From a bacterium (GTDB taxonomy: Bacteria; Chloroflexota; Dormibacteria; Aeolococcales; Bog-877), in contig JAJYPP010000021.1 of NCBI GenBank assembly GCA_021795235.1, positions 1-48,368 on the forward strand: a DNA stretch of 48,368 nt, read 5' to 3'. Of the stretch, positions 35,187 to 46,949 are shown piece by piece. The notes below the pieces were generated by a model, which saw nothing but the letters and a program-made list of their open reading frames with translations, did no database searches and was not told where the DNA came from. Both the position numbers and the translations under genes were made by a program. The first letter of the stretch is position 1, and every line of letters starts with the position of its first letter.

Positions 35187-35190
<4 letters not shown>
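34996..35190 (+). CDS. Possible 64-aa leader ORF upstream of secA
   Basis: ATG 34996 follows a GATAAT box by 7 nt, and the frame ends at TGA 35188-35190, overlapping the secA GTG (35187-35189) as GTGA. The peptide begins MWVVAGEHDACDRASS and is acidic and polar, with no signal peptide or known domain. Placement recalls upstream ORFs that regulate secA in some bacteria, but there is no sequence likeness to SecM. It may simply be an open stretch. Confidence 0.3.
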
Positions 35191-37886
<2,696 letters not shown>

Positions 37887-38098
37887 GCGTCGAAGGGAGG
37901 CAACCGACGAGATCCCGCTAGCGACCGGACCATCCTTCCGGCCCGGGTGAGCTACGAGTGGGCCCACCTGGGTAACTCAATGCATTCTGGCGCCAGATTG
38001 GATACGATCGGATCCCCGCGCACCATGCACTTGGCGGTCCCGAATGGCAGTGTCGCTTGATGGGTCCGGCCCGCTGACTTCGTGCGGGAGATCAGGTG

Positions 38099-38104
38099 TA
38101 CACT
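38099..38104 (+). promoter_or_regulatory. -10 box TACACT before the glycan island's first gene
   Basis: TACACT ends 8 nt before GTG 38113 and is the basis for choosing that start over ATG 38044. Confidence 0.4.
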
Positions 38105-38112
38105 TCCCTGCA

Positions 38113-39498
38113 GTGTCACTAAAGTGGTCCCGAGCCGCTCTACGGCGTGATGTGCGATTGCGGCCCACACTAGGCATTTGTCTAGTGATAGCGATTTCCA
38201 TCGCCAATGCCATCAACTATGGCTCCTATTCGCTGACTGGCGCCGTCTTGCTGTGTTTCGCCCTAGTGGTCGCTGTGTCCACTGCGTCAAGAGCCCTGCC
38301 TGGCTTCCCCTCTAACGGTACTTTCATTCTAGCCACCGCAGTGTTGGCTGTTCTGAGCCTAACGGACAGCCTCGGTCACTTCATGGGTGAGTCAGTCCCT
38401 TTCGTTGCCTCGGTTCTGCTTCTGGCACTGGGTTCTCTCGCGCTCTTCTCTGAGAGGCAGTGGCTACGCTGGAGCGGGTTAGCAGTCGCAGTCTCCGCGG
38501 ACATCAGTGTGATTCTGAGCAAGATAAGATGGGGCCGGGCATCAATCGATGTCTTTACAGTACTTCAGTCTGGGTCCGAACACCTGCTCCATGGCCGCAA
38601 TCCGTACCTATTATTGTATGCCTCGACTACTCCGGGGCAACGGTTCACTCCTTTCCCGTATGGCCCCGGAGCCCTTCTCCTTGTCATCCCCGGCAGGCTG
38701 CTTGGCGATGTCCGTGCTTCTGAGATACTTCTGATGGGACTCTTAGTCCTTGCCATAGCCATGATTGCCAGGCGCACTGTCGGAACGGGCCATGCGTGGC
38801 CGCTCCTCGCTTTGGTGCTAGCGTGCCCATTCACAACATTTATGGTCATTCAGTCGTGGATTGAGGTCGCATCAGTAACCGGCGTCATAGTCTGGCTCTG
38901 GCTGCGTGACCACTCGCCAAGCATCGCTGTCTGCGCTCTCGGCCTAGGACTTGCGAGCACGTTCTTGGGACTGCCGTTGGTGGTATTCCTATTCATCTGG
39001 CATCGACATCTGCGACACGAAATCATGGCCGGGGTCGCCTTAGCCGCCGCTATCACGTTACCGTTCATAGTCTGGACAGGGCCCGTGCGGTATGTCAGCG
39101 ATGTCCTTCTTACTCCCCTTTCTGTCCCGTGGCGACGTGATGCCCTGGGAGTCAACGCCATTTGGGGCCACTTAGCCGGAGCACCACTGCCATGGTTCGT
39201 TGTAGCTGGGGTCCCTGCACTCTTGCTAGGCATCTTCCTGTCACGCGGTCGGCAATCCTGGCCGGACGACGTGATGTCGGCCTCCCTGTTGCTGCTTGGG
39301 GCTCTTCTCGTAGCGAAGTTCGCCTTTTTCAACTACTACTTTATTGTGGCCTTCGGTATCTTTGCAGCCTTGGCAGGCGGCTATGGCCTGCCGGCGGACG
39401 CTCTTGCTACCCTAGCGCGGGACGGTGGTGCGTGTACGGGACCTGGAAACGACCTCGCACCACATCTAGTGCATCACCCATGGGGCACACCCGAGTGA
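38113..39498 (+). CDS. Polytopic membrane glycosyltransferase (GT87/GT-C-like)
   Basis: 461 aa from GTG 38113 (frame open to 38044). About twelve hydrophobic segments. The central HGRNPYLLLY segment (GNPY-like, about residue 165), RFTPFPYGPGALLLVIPGRL and LASTFLGLPLVVFLFIWHRH follow the order seen in DUF2029-type enzymes, though similarity is looser than for the copies at 15173 and 33509. Base composition is clearly less G+C-rich than secA, with more A/T third positions. It opens a run of four overlapping glycan genes and could act last, attaching a polyprenyl-linked sugar outside the membrane. Confidence 0.65.
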   Translation: MSLKWSRAALRRDVRLRPTLGICLVIAISIANAINYGSYSLTGAVLLCFALVVAVSTASRALPGFPSNGTFILATAVLAVLSLTDSLGHFMGESVPFVASVLLLALGSLALFSERQWLRWSGLAVAVSADISVILSKIRWGRASIDVFTVLQSGSEHLLHGRNPYLLLYASTTPGQRFTPFPYGPGALLLVIPGRLLGDVRASEILLMGLLVLAIAMIARRTVGTGHAWPLLALVLACPFTTFMVIQSWIEVASVTGVIVWLWLRDHSPSIAVCALGLGLASTFLGLPLVVFLFIWHRHLRHEIMAGVALAAAITLPFIVWTGPVRYVSDVLLTPLSVPWRRDALGVNAIWGHLAGAPLPWFVVAGVPALLLGIFLSRGRQSWPDDVMSASLLLLGALLVAKFAFFNYYFIVAFGIFAALAGGYGLPADALATLARDGGACTGPGNDLAPHLVHHPWGTPE

Positions 39499-40496
39499 CC
39501 CGGGTCGAGGCAGCGCAGGCGGAACGAGTTGACCGAGTCACTGCTGTGGTGGCTTGCTATAGGGATGCGCAAGCCATTCCCGAAATGTACGGAGGACTTC
39601 GAGCTGCGTTCTGCGCGGCCGCAGTAAGTGGTGAAATCGTCTTTGTCAATGACGCCAGTCCCGACAACGCGCTAGAGCTCTTGGAAGCTCTGGCCGAACA
39701 GGATGCCAGCGTCGTCGTCGTCAACCACAGTCGTAACTTCGGTTCCCAGGCTGCCTTTACGAGCGGCATGAGGATCGCTACTGGTGACGCAGTCGTGCTT
39801 CTGGATGGTGACCTGCAGGACCCACCGTCCGTAATCCCGGAGATGATTCGACGCTGGCGAGAAGGTTATGATGTCGTCTATGGCGTTAGAACAGGGCGTG
39901 ACGCCAGCTGGTATCTCGGCTTAGCCTACAAGGTCTTCTATCGCCTGTTTAGAAGTGCAGCCTACGTGCCGATGCCTCTTGACGCTGGGGACTTTTCGCT
40001 GCTGGACCGGAGGGTGGTCGACACGATGAATAGCCTGCCCGAGAATAATCGCTTTATCAGGGGGCTGCGTGCATGGGTGGGGTACAAACAGATCGGGGTC
40101 GCGTACTTCCGACCCGCGCGCAAGTTTGGCAGGTCGACCAATTCGTTTCTCAGGAACCTGGGATGGGCGCGCAGAGCCATATGGTCGTTTTCCTATGCAC
40201 CGCTCGAACTCATCACCGTCATGTCTGCCTTCGTGATAGGCTTGACTGGGCTTGGGATACTGGCCGAGTTAGTGGTGCACCTGATACGCCCTCACCTTGT
40301 GTCCACGCCGTTTGCCGTGGTGCTGTTGGTCGTTATGTTCCTGGGCGGAGTGCAACTGCTTGCCTTGGGGATCATCGGATCCTACTTGGCTCACATTTAC
40401 GACGAGGTGAAGCGGCGTCCATCATATATTGTTGCCAGCGTGATTAACCCCCCGGTCGGGCCATCGGTCGGCGGAGATCGGGATGGTGCACGGTGA
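39480..40496 (+). CDS. GT2 glycosyltransferase with C-terminal membrane helices (GtrB/ArnC-like)
   Basis: 338 aa from ATG 39480, overlapping the previous gene by 19 bases (the frame is open to 39162 only as a shadow). GT-A core: VTAVVACYRDAQAIPEMYGG, IVFVNDASPDNALELLEAL, NHSRNFGSQAAFTSGM, and the DxD VVLLDGDLQDPPSVI. RFIRGLRAWVGYKQIGVAYF is the usual acceptor-side motif. Two transmembrane helices (about residues 240-262 and 274-300) anchor it. This is the GtrB/DPM1 type that makes polyprenyl-phosphate sugars, a natural donor source for the preceding membrane protein. Confidence 0.9.
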   Translation: MGHTRVTRVEAAQAERVDRVTAVVACYRDAQAIPEMYGGLRAAFCAAAVSGEIVFVNDASPDNALELLEALAEQDASVVVVNHSRNFGSQAAFTSGMRIATGDAVVLLDGDLQDPPSVIPEMIRRWREGYDVVYGVRTGRDASWYLGLAYKVFYRLFRSAAYVPMPLDAGDFSLLDRRVVDTMNSLPENNRFIRGLRAWVGYKQIGVAYFRPARKFGRSTNSFLRNLGWARRAIWSFSYAPLELITVMSAFVIGLTGLGILAELVVHLIRPHLVSTPFAVVLLVVMFLGGVQLLALGIIGSYLAHIYDEVKRRPSYIVASVINPPVGPSVGGDRDGAR

Positions 40497-41473
40497 CCCC
40501 ATCGGTCCTCGGAGGTCGCACGGCCCTAGTGACTGGTGCTTCGGGCTTCGTCGGAGCTAATCTGGCGCGTCGATTGGCGACCGACGGTGAGGAAGTTCAT
40601 TGTCTGGTGCGCCCCGGCCATCGCCGATGGCGGCTCATCGGTATGCCAGACAACGTGCATCTTCACCAGATTGACCTCTCGGACCACGCGAGAGTCGGGG
40701 CGTTCATCTCGGCCCTGGCCCCGGAGTCGGTGTTCCATTGCGCGGCCTACGGGGCCTATCCGGAGCAGGATGAGTTCTGGTGTGCGTTGTCGGCAAACGT
40801 TGTTGACACCCTTAATCTGATCCGTTGCTGTACTCGAGCGGGGGCCAGGTCAATCGTACACGCGGGTTCGTCCTCTGAGTACGGCTCTAAGGATCACGCG
40901 CCCGATGAGGATGAGGCGTTGACGCCAAGTAGCGCCTATGCAGCGACGAAGGCGGCGGCAACATTACTACTTCGATACTTGGCAGAGTGCGCCGACGCAC
41001 CTGTGACAATTCTTCGGCTCTACTCGGTCTACGGACCGTGGGAGCGGCCATCGCGCCTTATTCCAACCGTCCTATCCGCGGCAGCACATGGTCGATGGCC
41101 GCCACTCGCGGAAGCAGACACTGCGAGAGACTTTATCTATGTCGATGATGTAATCGAAGCTATGTTGGCGGTAGCCAGACAAGTACGGGCAGACCAGCAC
41201 AGATCAGTCCTCAACGTGGGAACGGGAAGGCAAACGACCCTTAAAGACCTGATCGAGGTCGTTCAGCGCATGTTTGCGGTGGCCGTTGACCCAGTGTGGT
41301 CGGAAGCCAACAGGCGTGTGTGGGATTGTGCAACATGGCTCGCCGACCCTAGGAGGATTGCCTGGGAAGTCGGATGGTCGCCCAGTACAGACCTCGCGGA
41401 TGGGCTCATGGCGATGTATGGCTGGATGGGGAGTAGTTCGCGCATTCGCAGAAGGTATGGACTGCAAGTGTGA
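40493..41473 (+). CDS. NAD-dependent epimerase/dehydratase (extended SDR)
   Basis: 326 aa, GTG 40493, 4-base overlap with the GT2 gene. Rossmann motif ALVTGASGFVGANLARRL near the N-terminus, VFHCAAYGAYPEQDE, the catalytic region HAGSSSEYGSKDHAPDEDEA and SAYAATKAAATLL (Tyr-x3-Lys), LRLYSVYGPWERPSRLIPTV, then RDFIYVDDVIEAM and LNVGTGRQTTLKDLIE. These are hallmarks of nucleotide-sugar 4-epimerases and 4,6-dehydratases. The exact reaction cannot be read from sequence. It probably makes an unusual deoxy- or epimerised sugar for the glycan built by its neighbours. Confidence 0.88.
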   Translation: MTPSVLGGRTALVTGASGFVGANLARRLATDGEEVHCLVRPGHRRWRLIGMPDNVHLHQIDLSDHARVGAFISALAPESVFHCAAYGAYPEQDEFWCALSANVVDTLNLIRCCTRAGARSIVHAGSSSEYGSKDHAPDEDEALTPSSAYAATKAAATLLLRYLAECADAPVTILRLYSVYGPWERPSRLIPTVLSAAAHGRWPPLAEADTARDFIYVDDVIEAMLAVARQVRADQHRSVLNVGTGRQTTLKDLIEVVQRMFAVAVDPVWSEANRRVWDCATWLADPRRIAWEVGWSPSTDLADGLMAMYGWMGSSSRIRRRYGLQV

Positions 41474-42402
41474 CAGAGAGATTTGAAGAGCTGTCCGAGA
41501 TTCGGTTTGTGCGTACCCATTGTCCCATCTGCGGTGATGAGGCAGGAGCTCGCGAGCTGTACCCCGCCAACGTGCAACCACAGGACCTGAGTCCGTCGAC
41601 ATTCTCGGCCCGCAGGAAACCAGACCGAGTGCACTATCGGGTCGTCGTCTGCACGGGATGCGGGCTAGCTCGCGCGGACCCGGTCGTAGATACGGTGGCT
41701 CTCATGGCGTTCTACGAAGCCAGTCACTTTGGGTACGTCGCGCAGATCGCCGACCTCACAGCGACTTACCGGGCGCAATTTGCTCGTGTGGCGCGCTCGC
41801 GGGGCCCAATCAACAAGCTTTTGGAAGTCGGTTGTGGCAATGGGTTCTTTCTGAAGGAGGCGTTACGGATGGGTGTCGCGGAAGTGTGCGGCGTGGAGGC
41901 CAGCCGCGAGGCAGTGGGCCGGGCGGATCCTGATGTCAAGGACAAGATCATCACGTCTCCCTTTACCGGCGACCTGTTCCAGCGCGACACATTTGACTTA
42001 GTGTGTCTATTCCAGGTGCTTGACCATCTGCCCGCCCCGGCCGAGACGCTGAAGGCGTGCTTCTCAGCTCTACGCCCTGGAGGCATGATACTCTCTTTCC
42101 ATCATAACCTTACAGCTGTGTCTGCGAGGGTCTTGAGGGAGAGGAGTCCGATTATTGACGTGGAGCATACCTTCCTCTTCACTCCGAAGACCACCAGGCG
42201 CTTGTTGGAGACTGTAGGGTTTGGAACGGTTTCTGTTAGGCCGGCGGTGAACCGTCACTCTGTAGAGTATCTGGTTAGCCTGCTGCCTCCGGGCGCTGTT
42301 ACGTCGGTGATTTCTCGGGTCGCAAGCAGTATGCGCTTGGGTGGCCTTAGTTTGTGGCTTCCGATCGGTAACACTGTGGCGACCGGTGTAAAGCCGTCCT
42401 GA
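41470..42402 (+). CDS. SAM-dependent methyltransferase with N-terminal zinc ribbon
   Basis: 310 aa from GTG 41470, overlapping the SDR stop. A four-Cys zinc-binding site: THCPICGDEAG near residue 17 and VVCTGCGLARADPV near residue 63. The class I methyltransferase follows: motif I LLEVGCGNGFFLKEAL (about residues 116-131), an acidic VCGVEASREAVG, FDLVCLFQVLDHLPAPAETL and LRPGGMILSFHHN. Zinc-ribbon methyltransferases of this kind sit in sugar and surface-polysaccharide clusters, some acting in branched-sugar synthesis. The pairing with the split transketolase 2-4 kb away makes a branched sugar an attractive guess. Confidence 0.85.
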   Translation: MTERFEELSEIRFVRTHCPICGDEAGARELYPANVQPQDLSPSTFSARRKPDRVHYRVVVCTGCGLARADPVVDTVALMAFYEASHFGYVAQIADLTATYRAQFARVARSRGPINKLLEVGCGNGFFLKEALRMGVAEVCGVEASREAVGRADPDVKDKIITSPFTGDLFQRDTFDLVCLFQVLDHLPAPAETLKACFSALRPGGMILSFHHNLTAVSARVLRERSPIIDVEHTFLFTPKTTRRLLETVGFGTVSVRPAVNRHSVEYLVSLLPPGAVTSVISRVASSMRLGGLSLWLPIGNTVATGVKPS

Positions 42403-42442
42403 ATGACCGTCAGACGGTTGGCCAAGTGCCGCTGCCGATGCT

Positions 42443-42460
42443 ACTAATGGTCCCATTAGT
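42443..42460. repeat. 18-bp palindrome (8-bp arms)
   Basis: ACTAATGG, TC, CCATTAGT, starting 41 bp after the methyltransferase stop. The 2-nt centre is short for an RNA hairpin (a 4-nt loop leaves 7 pairs) and has no T-run, so either a DNA-binding site or a weak terminator. Confidence 0.6.
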
Positions 42461-42475
42461 TCCTGGACCGTGGCC

Positions 42476-42491
42476 GATCGCGACCGCGATC
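42476..42491. repeat. 16-bp palindrome (7-bp arms)
   Basis: GATCGCG, AC, CGCGATC, 15 bp after the first palindrome and with the same 2-nt centre size. Confidence 0.55.
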
Positions 42492-42964
42492 AACAGGGCT
42501 CGGTCACCTGCCCACGGGGTCCGGAAACCAGCGGTCGGCTTAGTGTGAGAGGGTGGGTCGCTCAGAGAACGGTTGCTGAGGGTGCAGTTTTGGGGCACCG
42601 TGGTCAGTGGGGGTTCCGCCGCGTGAGCGGTGGCCGATGGTGGTCGAGCGGGGGCTTGCGCTATGAATCTCGGATTGTCGCGGTGGCGGCGCTAGAGACG
42701 GCGCTCGGAGCCCGCATGGGTGGAGGTGCAGAGGTAGAGTGCAATTGACCACATGCGGTGTCGGTCCGCGATGAGGAACACATTGGCCGGAGTTGGCGGA
42801 AGGATCTCGGGTCGTGGGCCACGCATCGAGCCGGCCAAGAGCGCGTACCAGAGCGCTGCTGGTCACGTGTCACGTGCCGCGTGAGACAGAATGCCGGAGG
42901 AAGACGTGCCCCAGCCTTGGGGGAGAGGGCGGGCCGCAGACCTAGGATCCGCCTCCCACGTGCA

Positions 42965-44386
42965 CTAGAGAGCGATGATGCGATCAGAGTCGAGGCCCCA
43001 CACGCCGACCACAAGCGCAGTTGCAAGCAGGAGCATCTGTGAGAGGTAGTTGGGGTCGCTATGCCAGTTGAACCAGAACGCGGCACAGCTGAGCGGGAGG
43101 CAGAGAAGCACCAGTCGAGGGCGGGTCCAGCCGATGGCCAGCGTCGCCGCGATTACCGCGAGCGTTATCGCCTCGAACGCGAATCTTGGGAACAGCGGCA
43201 AGGTGTGATTGGTTACGAGAGCTACAAGCCCCTCACCTGCGGGAAAGGTTGGTTGGCCGAAGAGTCCCAAGATGGTGCGGATCGCCGCCGGGTCTATGAT
43301 GAGCCAAGGGCCGACCAAGACCAGTGAGGTTCCTACGAAGACGGGAAGGCGAAGATGCCAATCGCGGAACATGCGAATGGAGACCAGTGCCATTGCGGGT
43401 AACATCACCCATGCGAGTTGATTGGAGCCGACGGCCAGTGCCAGCGCTACAGAACTAACAATCGGCCGTTCTAGCCATAGCACAGCGAACCCCATCATGA
43501 TGTAGGAGATGATCTCCCCGTCGCCAAAGAGCGCCCCATGCAGGGCGGTGCCTGCTCCGCTCTGCAGGAGGACCACGGTGAGCACAAGGGGCCACATGCT
43601 GCGCTTGGCGCGTGAACACAGGAGAAGTGTCCATGCGGCAAACAAAGCAAGCGTCCATACTACCGAGGCCCATCTTGGTAGGGAGATCACCGGCACCATC
43701 CACAATGTGGCTAGCGGTGGGTAGGCGATTCCTGGGAAGGCGGCTGATCGCTGGTGGTGTCTTAGGCCGGACTTGGCGACGGCGACCTGCACTTGGAGCG
43801 GCGGCGCGTAGCGAAACTGGGACAGTTCGCCACGAGCGATGGGCGACTCGATGGTCAAGGGTGCGTGGAGCTCGTGGGCGCATGCAAGAATCGACTGTGA
43901 ATATGGGTCCTTGTGTGCCAGGACCGATTGTGCCGAACACGCCGTAACGAGATTGGCATCGTTGTTGAATATCGGCTCGCTTACCAGCACGGCTTGCAGG
44001 GTGAGCGAGCACCAGATCACTAGACCGGCCACGAGAGCTGGCCTTGTGACCCAGGACATCCAGCGAATCGCGGGCGGAACAGATCGCGCCGTGGGTAGGA
44101 GCAGTGCGCATACGACTGCGAAGACTGCCAGGCCATAACCGAGCATCGGCAACAAGACATCGAACCACGGGGCGGACGCGGTGACTAGGTTGGCGGTGCC
44201 GGCGGGCGCGGTCACCAAGCGTGCCAGGGCGGCTACCTCCAGCCAGATCAGCCGAGTCTCCAACTGCATGGCATCCCGAGTGGGCAGCAGCACATGCTTC
44301 GGCGAAGATCGGTTCAGGGCGCAGAACCACGCGGCAAGGTAAGACCCGACGTTGCCGAATGCGCGTCGAGTATGCGCGATCGACAT
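42965..44386 (-). CDS. Polytopic membrane protein, glycosyltransferase-like
   Basis: 473 aa if started at ATG 44386, which lies just after GTAGGATGAGG. ATG 44392 and the open frame to 44473 are alternatives. About eleven transmembrane segments. The loop after the early helices has IFNNDANLVTACSAQSVLAH then KDPYSQSIL (NPY-like), and PGIAYPPLATLWMVPVISLP parallels the Pro-rich helix start of GT87 proteins. GEIISYIMMGFAVLWLERP is further along. Similarity is only topological, so glycosyltransferase is an inference from fold and from being inside the glycan island. Low G+C like its neighbours. Confidence 0.6.
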   Translation of the reverse strand: MSIAHTRRAFGNVGSYLAAWFCALNRSSPKHVLLPTRDAMQLETRLIWLEVAALARLVTAPAGTANLVTASAPWFDVLLPMLGYGLAVFAVVCALLLPTARSVPPAIRWMSWVTRPALVAGLVIWCSLTLQAVLVSEPIFNNDANLVTACSAQSVLAHKDPYSQSILACAHELHAPLTIESPIARGELSQFRYAPPLQVQVAVAKSGLRHHQRSAAFPGIAYPPLATLWMVPVISLPRWASVVWTLALFAAWTLLLCSRAKRSMWPLVLTVVLLQSGAGTALHGALFGDGEIISYIMMGFAVLWLERPIVSSVALALAVGSNQLAWVMLPAMALVSIRMFRDWHLRLPVFVGTSLVLVGPWLIIDPAAIRTILGLFGQPTFPAGEGLVALVTNHTLPLFPRFAFEAITLAVIAATLAIGWTRPRLVLLCLPLSCAAFWFNWHSDPNYLSQMLLLATALVVGVWGLDSDRIIAL

Positions 44387-44611
44387 CCTCATCCTACCTG
44401 ACGCGGTCCAAGTGCACGCCGCTTGAGACTCCTGCCGATCTGAGTGGGGTGGGTCAGCACGGTCGCTCGGCACTAGTGAGGGTGGCTATCTAGCCCTGGG
44501 AGGGCGAGTTCGGATGATGTGCCCGCTGTAGGGCCATGCTAGTTTGGCATCTTGGGAAGGCGAAGTGTGGCTTGCCATCAGCGACGTACCTCGCATGGTT
44601 GTCGGACAGAT

Positions 44612-45526
44612 CTAGAGCTGAAGGGCGATGGTGTGTGCTAGGTGGGCCGCGTCTATCTTGCACTCAGCTTCCATGGCTGCTTGGCTGCCGCTCAGCATTG
44701 CTGGCGCTACCGTAACGCCACATCTGGTAAGGCGGCAGGGCAGCCCGGCCTCGGCGATTATCTCGCTTACCATCGACCCCAGACCGCCCGTGATGTAGTG
44801 GGCCTCGACCGTGAAGGCCAACGAGAAACCGTCAAGGAGCTCTGCGATATCGGGAGCTGGCGCGGGAGCGAGCGTGGAGACTGCTACCAAAGTGCAGTCA
44901 TGACCCATGTCGCTTAAGCGTCGGGTTGCGTCATAGGCGTTGCGGGTGATGGCGCCGACGCTGAAGACCGCGGCAGCATGGCCGTCGCTCAATGTGTCAC
45001 AGCGACCGAGTTGGAAGCGCCCCTCGAGCCCGGGCACGAGAAGCTGATCGTTCTTACTCAAGCTCAAGTAGACGGGGCCTTCTAATTCGTGGGTCGCCAG
45101 TACGGCCGCTCTCGCCTGCTGTGAGTCTGCAGGAGCCACAACAGTAAGGTTGGGCTGAATGCGCATCACGCCGAGGTCTTCCAGGCAGTAGTGGGAGATG
45201 CCATTGGAGCCATACTCCATCCCAGCTCCCATTCCAACTATCCTCACTGGTAAGCGGTGGACGATCGGACCGTTCCTGATGAATTCATAGGGGCGGAGGG
45301 ATGCGAAAGTGGCGATCGAATAGGCGTAAGGAATGAAGCCAGATGCGGCCAGCCCAGTGGCGATTCCTATCATGTCTTGCTCGGCCACTCCGACGTTGAA
45401 AAACCGGTCTGGAAACTCACTGGCGAACGGCTCAAGTGCCCCGAAGCCGAGGTCGCCCGTTAGAAGGCAGACTCTTTCGTCCGCTCTGGCCAACGCGACT
45501 AGAGTTTCGACAAAAGCCTTTCTCAC
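44612..45526 (-). CDS. Transketolase, C-terminal half (split enzyme)
   Basis: 304 aa from GTG 45526, overlapping the partner gene's stop as GTGA; conserved VRKAFVETLVALARADERVC begins right there. It contains the pyrimidine-binding domain (LLTGDLGFGALEPFASEFPD, then RFFNVGVAEQDMIGIATGLA with the catalytic Glu in AEQD), YSIATFASLRPYEFIRN and the C-terminal domain with GPVYLSLSKND and AFTVEAHYITGGLGSMVSE. With its partner it should form a thiamine-diphosphate enzyme moving two-carbon units. Located at the edge of the glycan island, it more likely serves nucleotide-sugar or branched-sugar synthesis than the pentose pathway. Confidence 0.88.
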   Translation of the reverse strand: MRKAFVETLVALARADERVCLLTGDLGFGALEPFASEFPDRFFNVGVAEQDMIGIATGLAASGFIPYAYSIATFASLRPYEFIRNGPIVHRLPVRIVGMGAGMEYGSNGISHYCLEDLGVMRIQPNLTVVAPADSQQARAAVLATHELEGPVYLSLSKNDQLLVPGLEGRFQLGRCDTLSDGHAAAVFSVGAITRNAYDATRRLSDMGHDCTLVAVSTLAPAPAPDIAELLDGFSLAFTVEAHYITGGLGSMVSEIIAEAGLPCRLTRCGVTVAPAMLSGSQAAMEAECKIDAAHLAHTIALQL

Positions 45527-46458
45527 ATCCCGGCTCCGACCATTTTCATTGCAAGGGCGTATTCCGCTCTGGAGAGGGGGAGATAGTGCCACGCTATTTT
45601 GCCCTCCATGAATGCAACGCCATTGCCAAACACAGTACGGGCTAGGAGTACGTGCGGCTTAGTCGGCTGGCGTGCGGCCAGCGCGATGGCCCGAATGATC
45701 GCCTGGGGCTCATGGCCATTCACCTCATGAACGTCCCAGCCGAATGCCCGCCACCGCTCCTGCATGGGCTCTAGGTCAATAACATCTTTGGTTAAGCCCA
45801 GGGCCTGCTGCCCGTCGATGTCGATGATTGCGTAGAGGCTGCCAAGCCGGTGCTGGCTCGCGTACATAATCGCCTCCCATACCGCTCCCTCGTTGCACTC
45901 CCCATCGCTCAGCAGGACAAACGTGCGTCCGGGTGATCCGAGCATCCTGCTTGCGAGTGCCAGCCCGACTCCCCACGAAAGGCCCTGTCCCAATGACCCA
46001 GTGGTGAACTCCACGTATGGGAGGCCGTGTTGGGGATGGACGCCAAGCAGGCTCTGGTCCCCGCAATAGGTGCCGAGGTCTGTCTTTGAGATCCTGCCCG
46101 TGGCAAATAGTGCCGCATAGAGAGCTAGGGCACCGTGGCCCTTGGATAGGATGAAGCGATCTCGTTGGGAATCATCTGGCGACGCGATACGTAGGATGTC
46201 ATGGTAAAGCGTGGCCATGATATCGGCGATGGCGAGTGCGGACCCAATGTGGCCGACGTGCGCACGAAATGCCTGCTGTAGGATGACCGACCGCACTTGG
46301 ATCAGGAGCTCACTGTCCATAGGGGTCTTTGGCGATAGCATGTCGGGCCCTGGGGACTTTCCGCCGTGCTGACCAGCCCGAAATGGTCCGCTGATGCTGG
46401 CGCGGTCTTGTGGATCTAGGCTGTGAGAATCAATCCGGTCACGAGGTGCGACGACCAT
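45523..46458 (-). CDS. Transketolase, N-terminal half (split enzyme)
   Basis: 311 aa. The thiamine-diphosphate-binding domain: HVGHIGSALAIADIMATLYH, DRFILSKGHGALALYAALFA, VEFTTGSLGQGLSWGVGLAL and the metal/cofactor motif LLSDGECNEGAVWEAIMYAS. ATG 46458 has AGGAG 6 nt upstream and a CATACT box before that. It adds a 46-residue, apparently disordered extension before the usual family start (internal ATGs at 46341 and 46320 are alternatives). The GTGA overlap with the C-terminal half ensures coupled synthesis of the two chains. Confidence 0.88.
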   Translation of the reverse strand: MVVAPRDRIDSHSLDPQDRASISGPFRAGQHGGKSPGPDMLSPKTPMDSELLIQVRSVILQQAFRAHVGHIGSALAIADIMATLYHDILRIASPDDSQRDRFILSKGHGALALYAALFATGRISKTDLGTYCGDQSLLGVHPQHGLPYVEFTTGSLGQGLSWGVGLALASRMLGSPGRTFVLLSDGECNEGAVWEAIMYASQHRLGSLYAIIDIDGQQALGLTKDVIDLEPMQERWRAFGWDVHEVNGHEPQAIIRAIALAARQPTKPHVLLARTVFGNGVAFMEGKIAWHYLPLSRAEYALAMKMVGAGM

Positions 46459-46949
46459 GGCTGGCTCCTATGCCAGTATGGAACTGGCGAATGGCTGATG
46501 GGCAGGTTCGCCCCGCTCTCGCGACGGGCCGATAACCCATCGTGGGTGCGCGACCTGCCCTTTCACCACTTGTATGGCAACGATAGGGTCCACGGCGGGA
46601 GAGGTTGCCAGCCCGGGAAGTGCCCATGACTCGAAGCGGACGCGCACATGATGACGTTCCCGCGCGCCCCTCATGGAGTATGTTGCGGCCCCTGGATGGC
46701 CGAGCCTCGATATCCACCACCGAAGTCTACGCGCTCTAGGATCAAGTCGCGAGTAACGCTGCGAATCAGGACTGTAACGACCCAGGGCAGGCGGCGACCG
46801 CGAGGTTGTCCCCGGGTTCGTAGAAATTGAAAAGGTAGTCCCCCGCCTCGGGCCTGCCGTGAGCCAGACTTGGCGCGTCTCAACCAACCAAGTGAGAACG
46901 GAGGGCCACCGAGACGGGAGCATCGCACATCGGGGCAAGGTCGAATACG
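46459..46949. other. Intergenic region at the island's right edge
   Basis: About 490 bp between the transketolase start and the IS256 remnant. It must hold the minus-strand promoter of the transketolase pair (a CATACT box with AGGAG nearer the gene). No gene family is recognised in either strand, and no clear terminal inverted repeat of the IS was identified. Confidence 0.4.

Larger units (their letters stand above)
42403..42964. other. Intergenic region with two short palindromes
   Basis: 562 bp between convergently arranged genes (plus-strand methyltransferase, minus-strand membrane protein). Frames are present but none resembles a known family. Two perfect palindromes lie at 42443-42460 and 42476-42491. 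The remainder is G+C-rich, unlike the flanking island genes, with no recognised RNA gene. Confidence 0.5.

Noticed and set aside
46468..46938. 156-codon minus-strand frame left of the IS256 remnant
   Set aside because: No family features, Arg/Pro/Ser-rich, and no ribosome-binding site or -10 box at the start.
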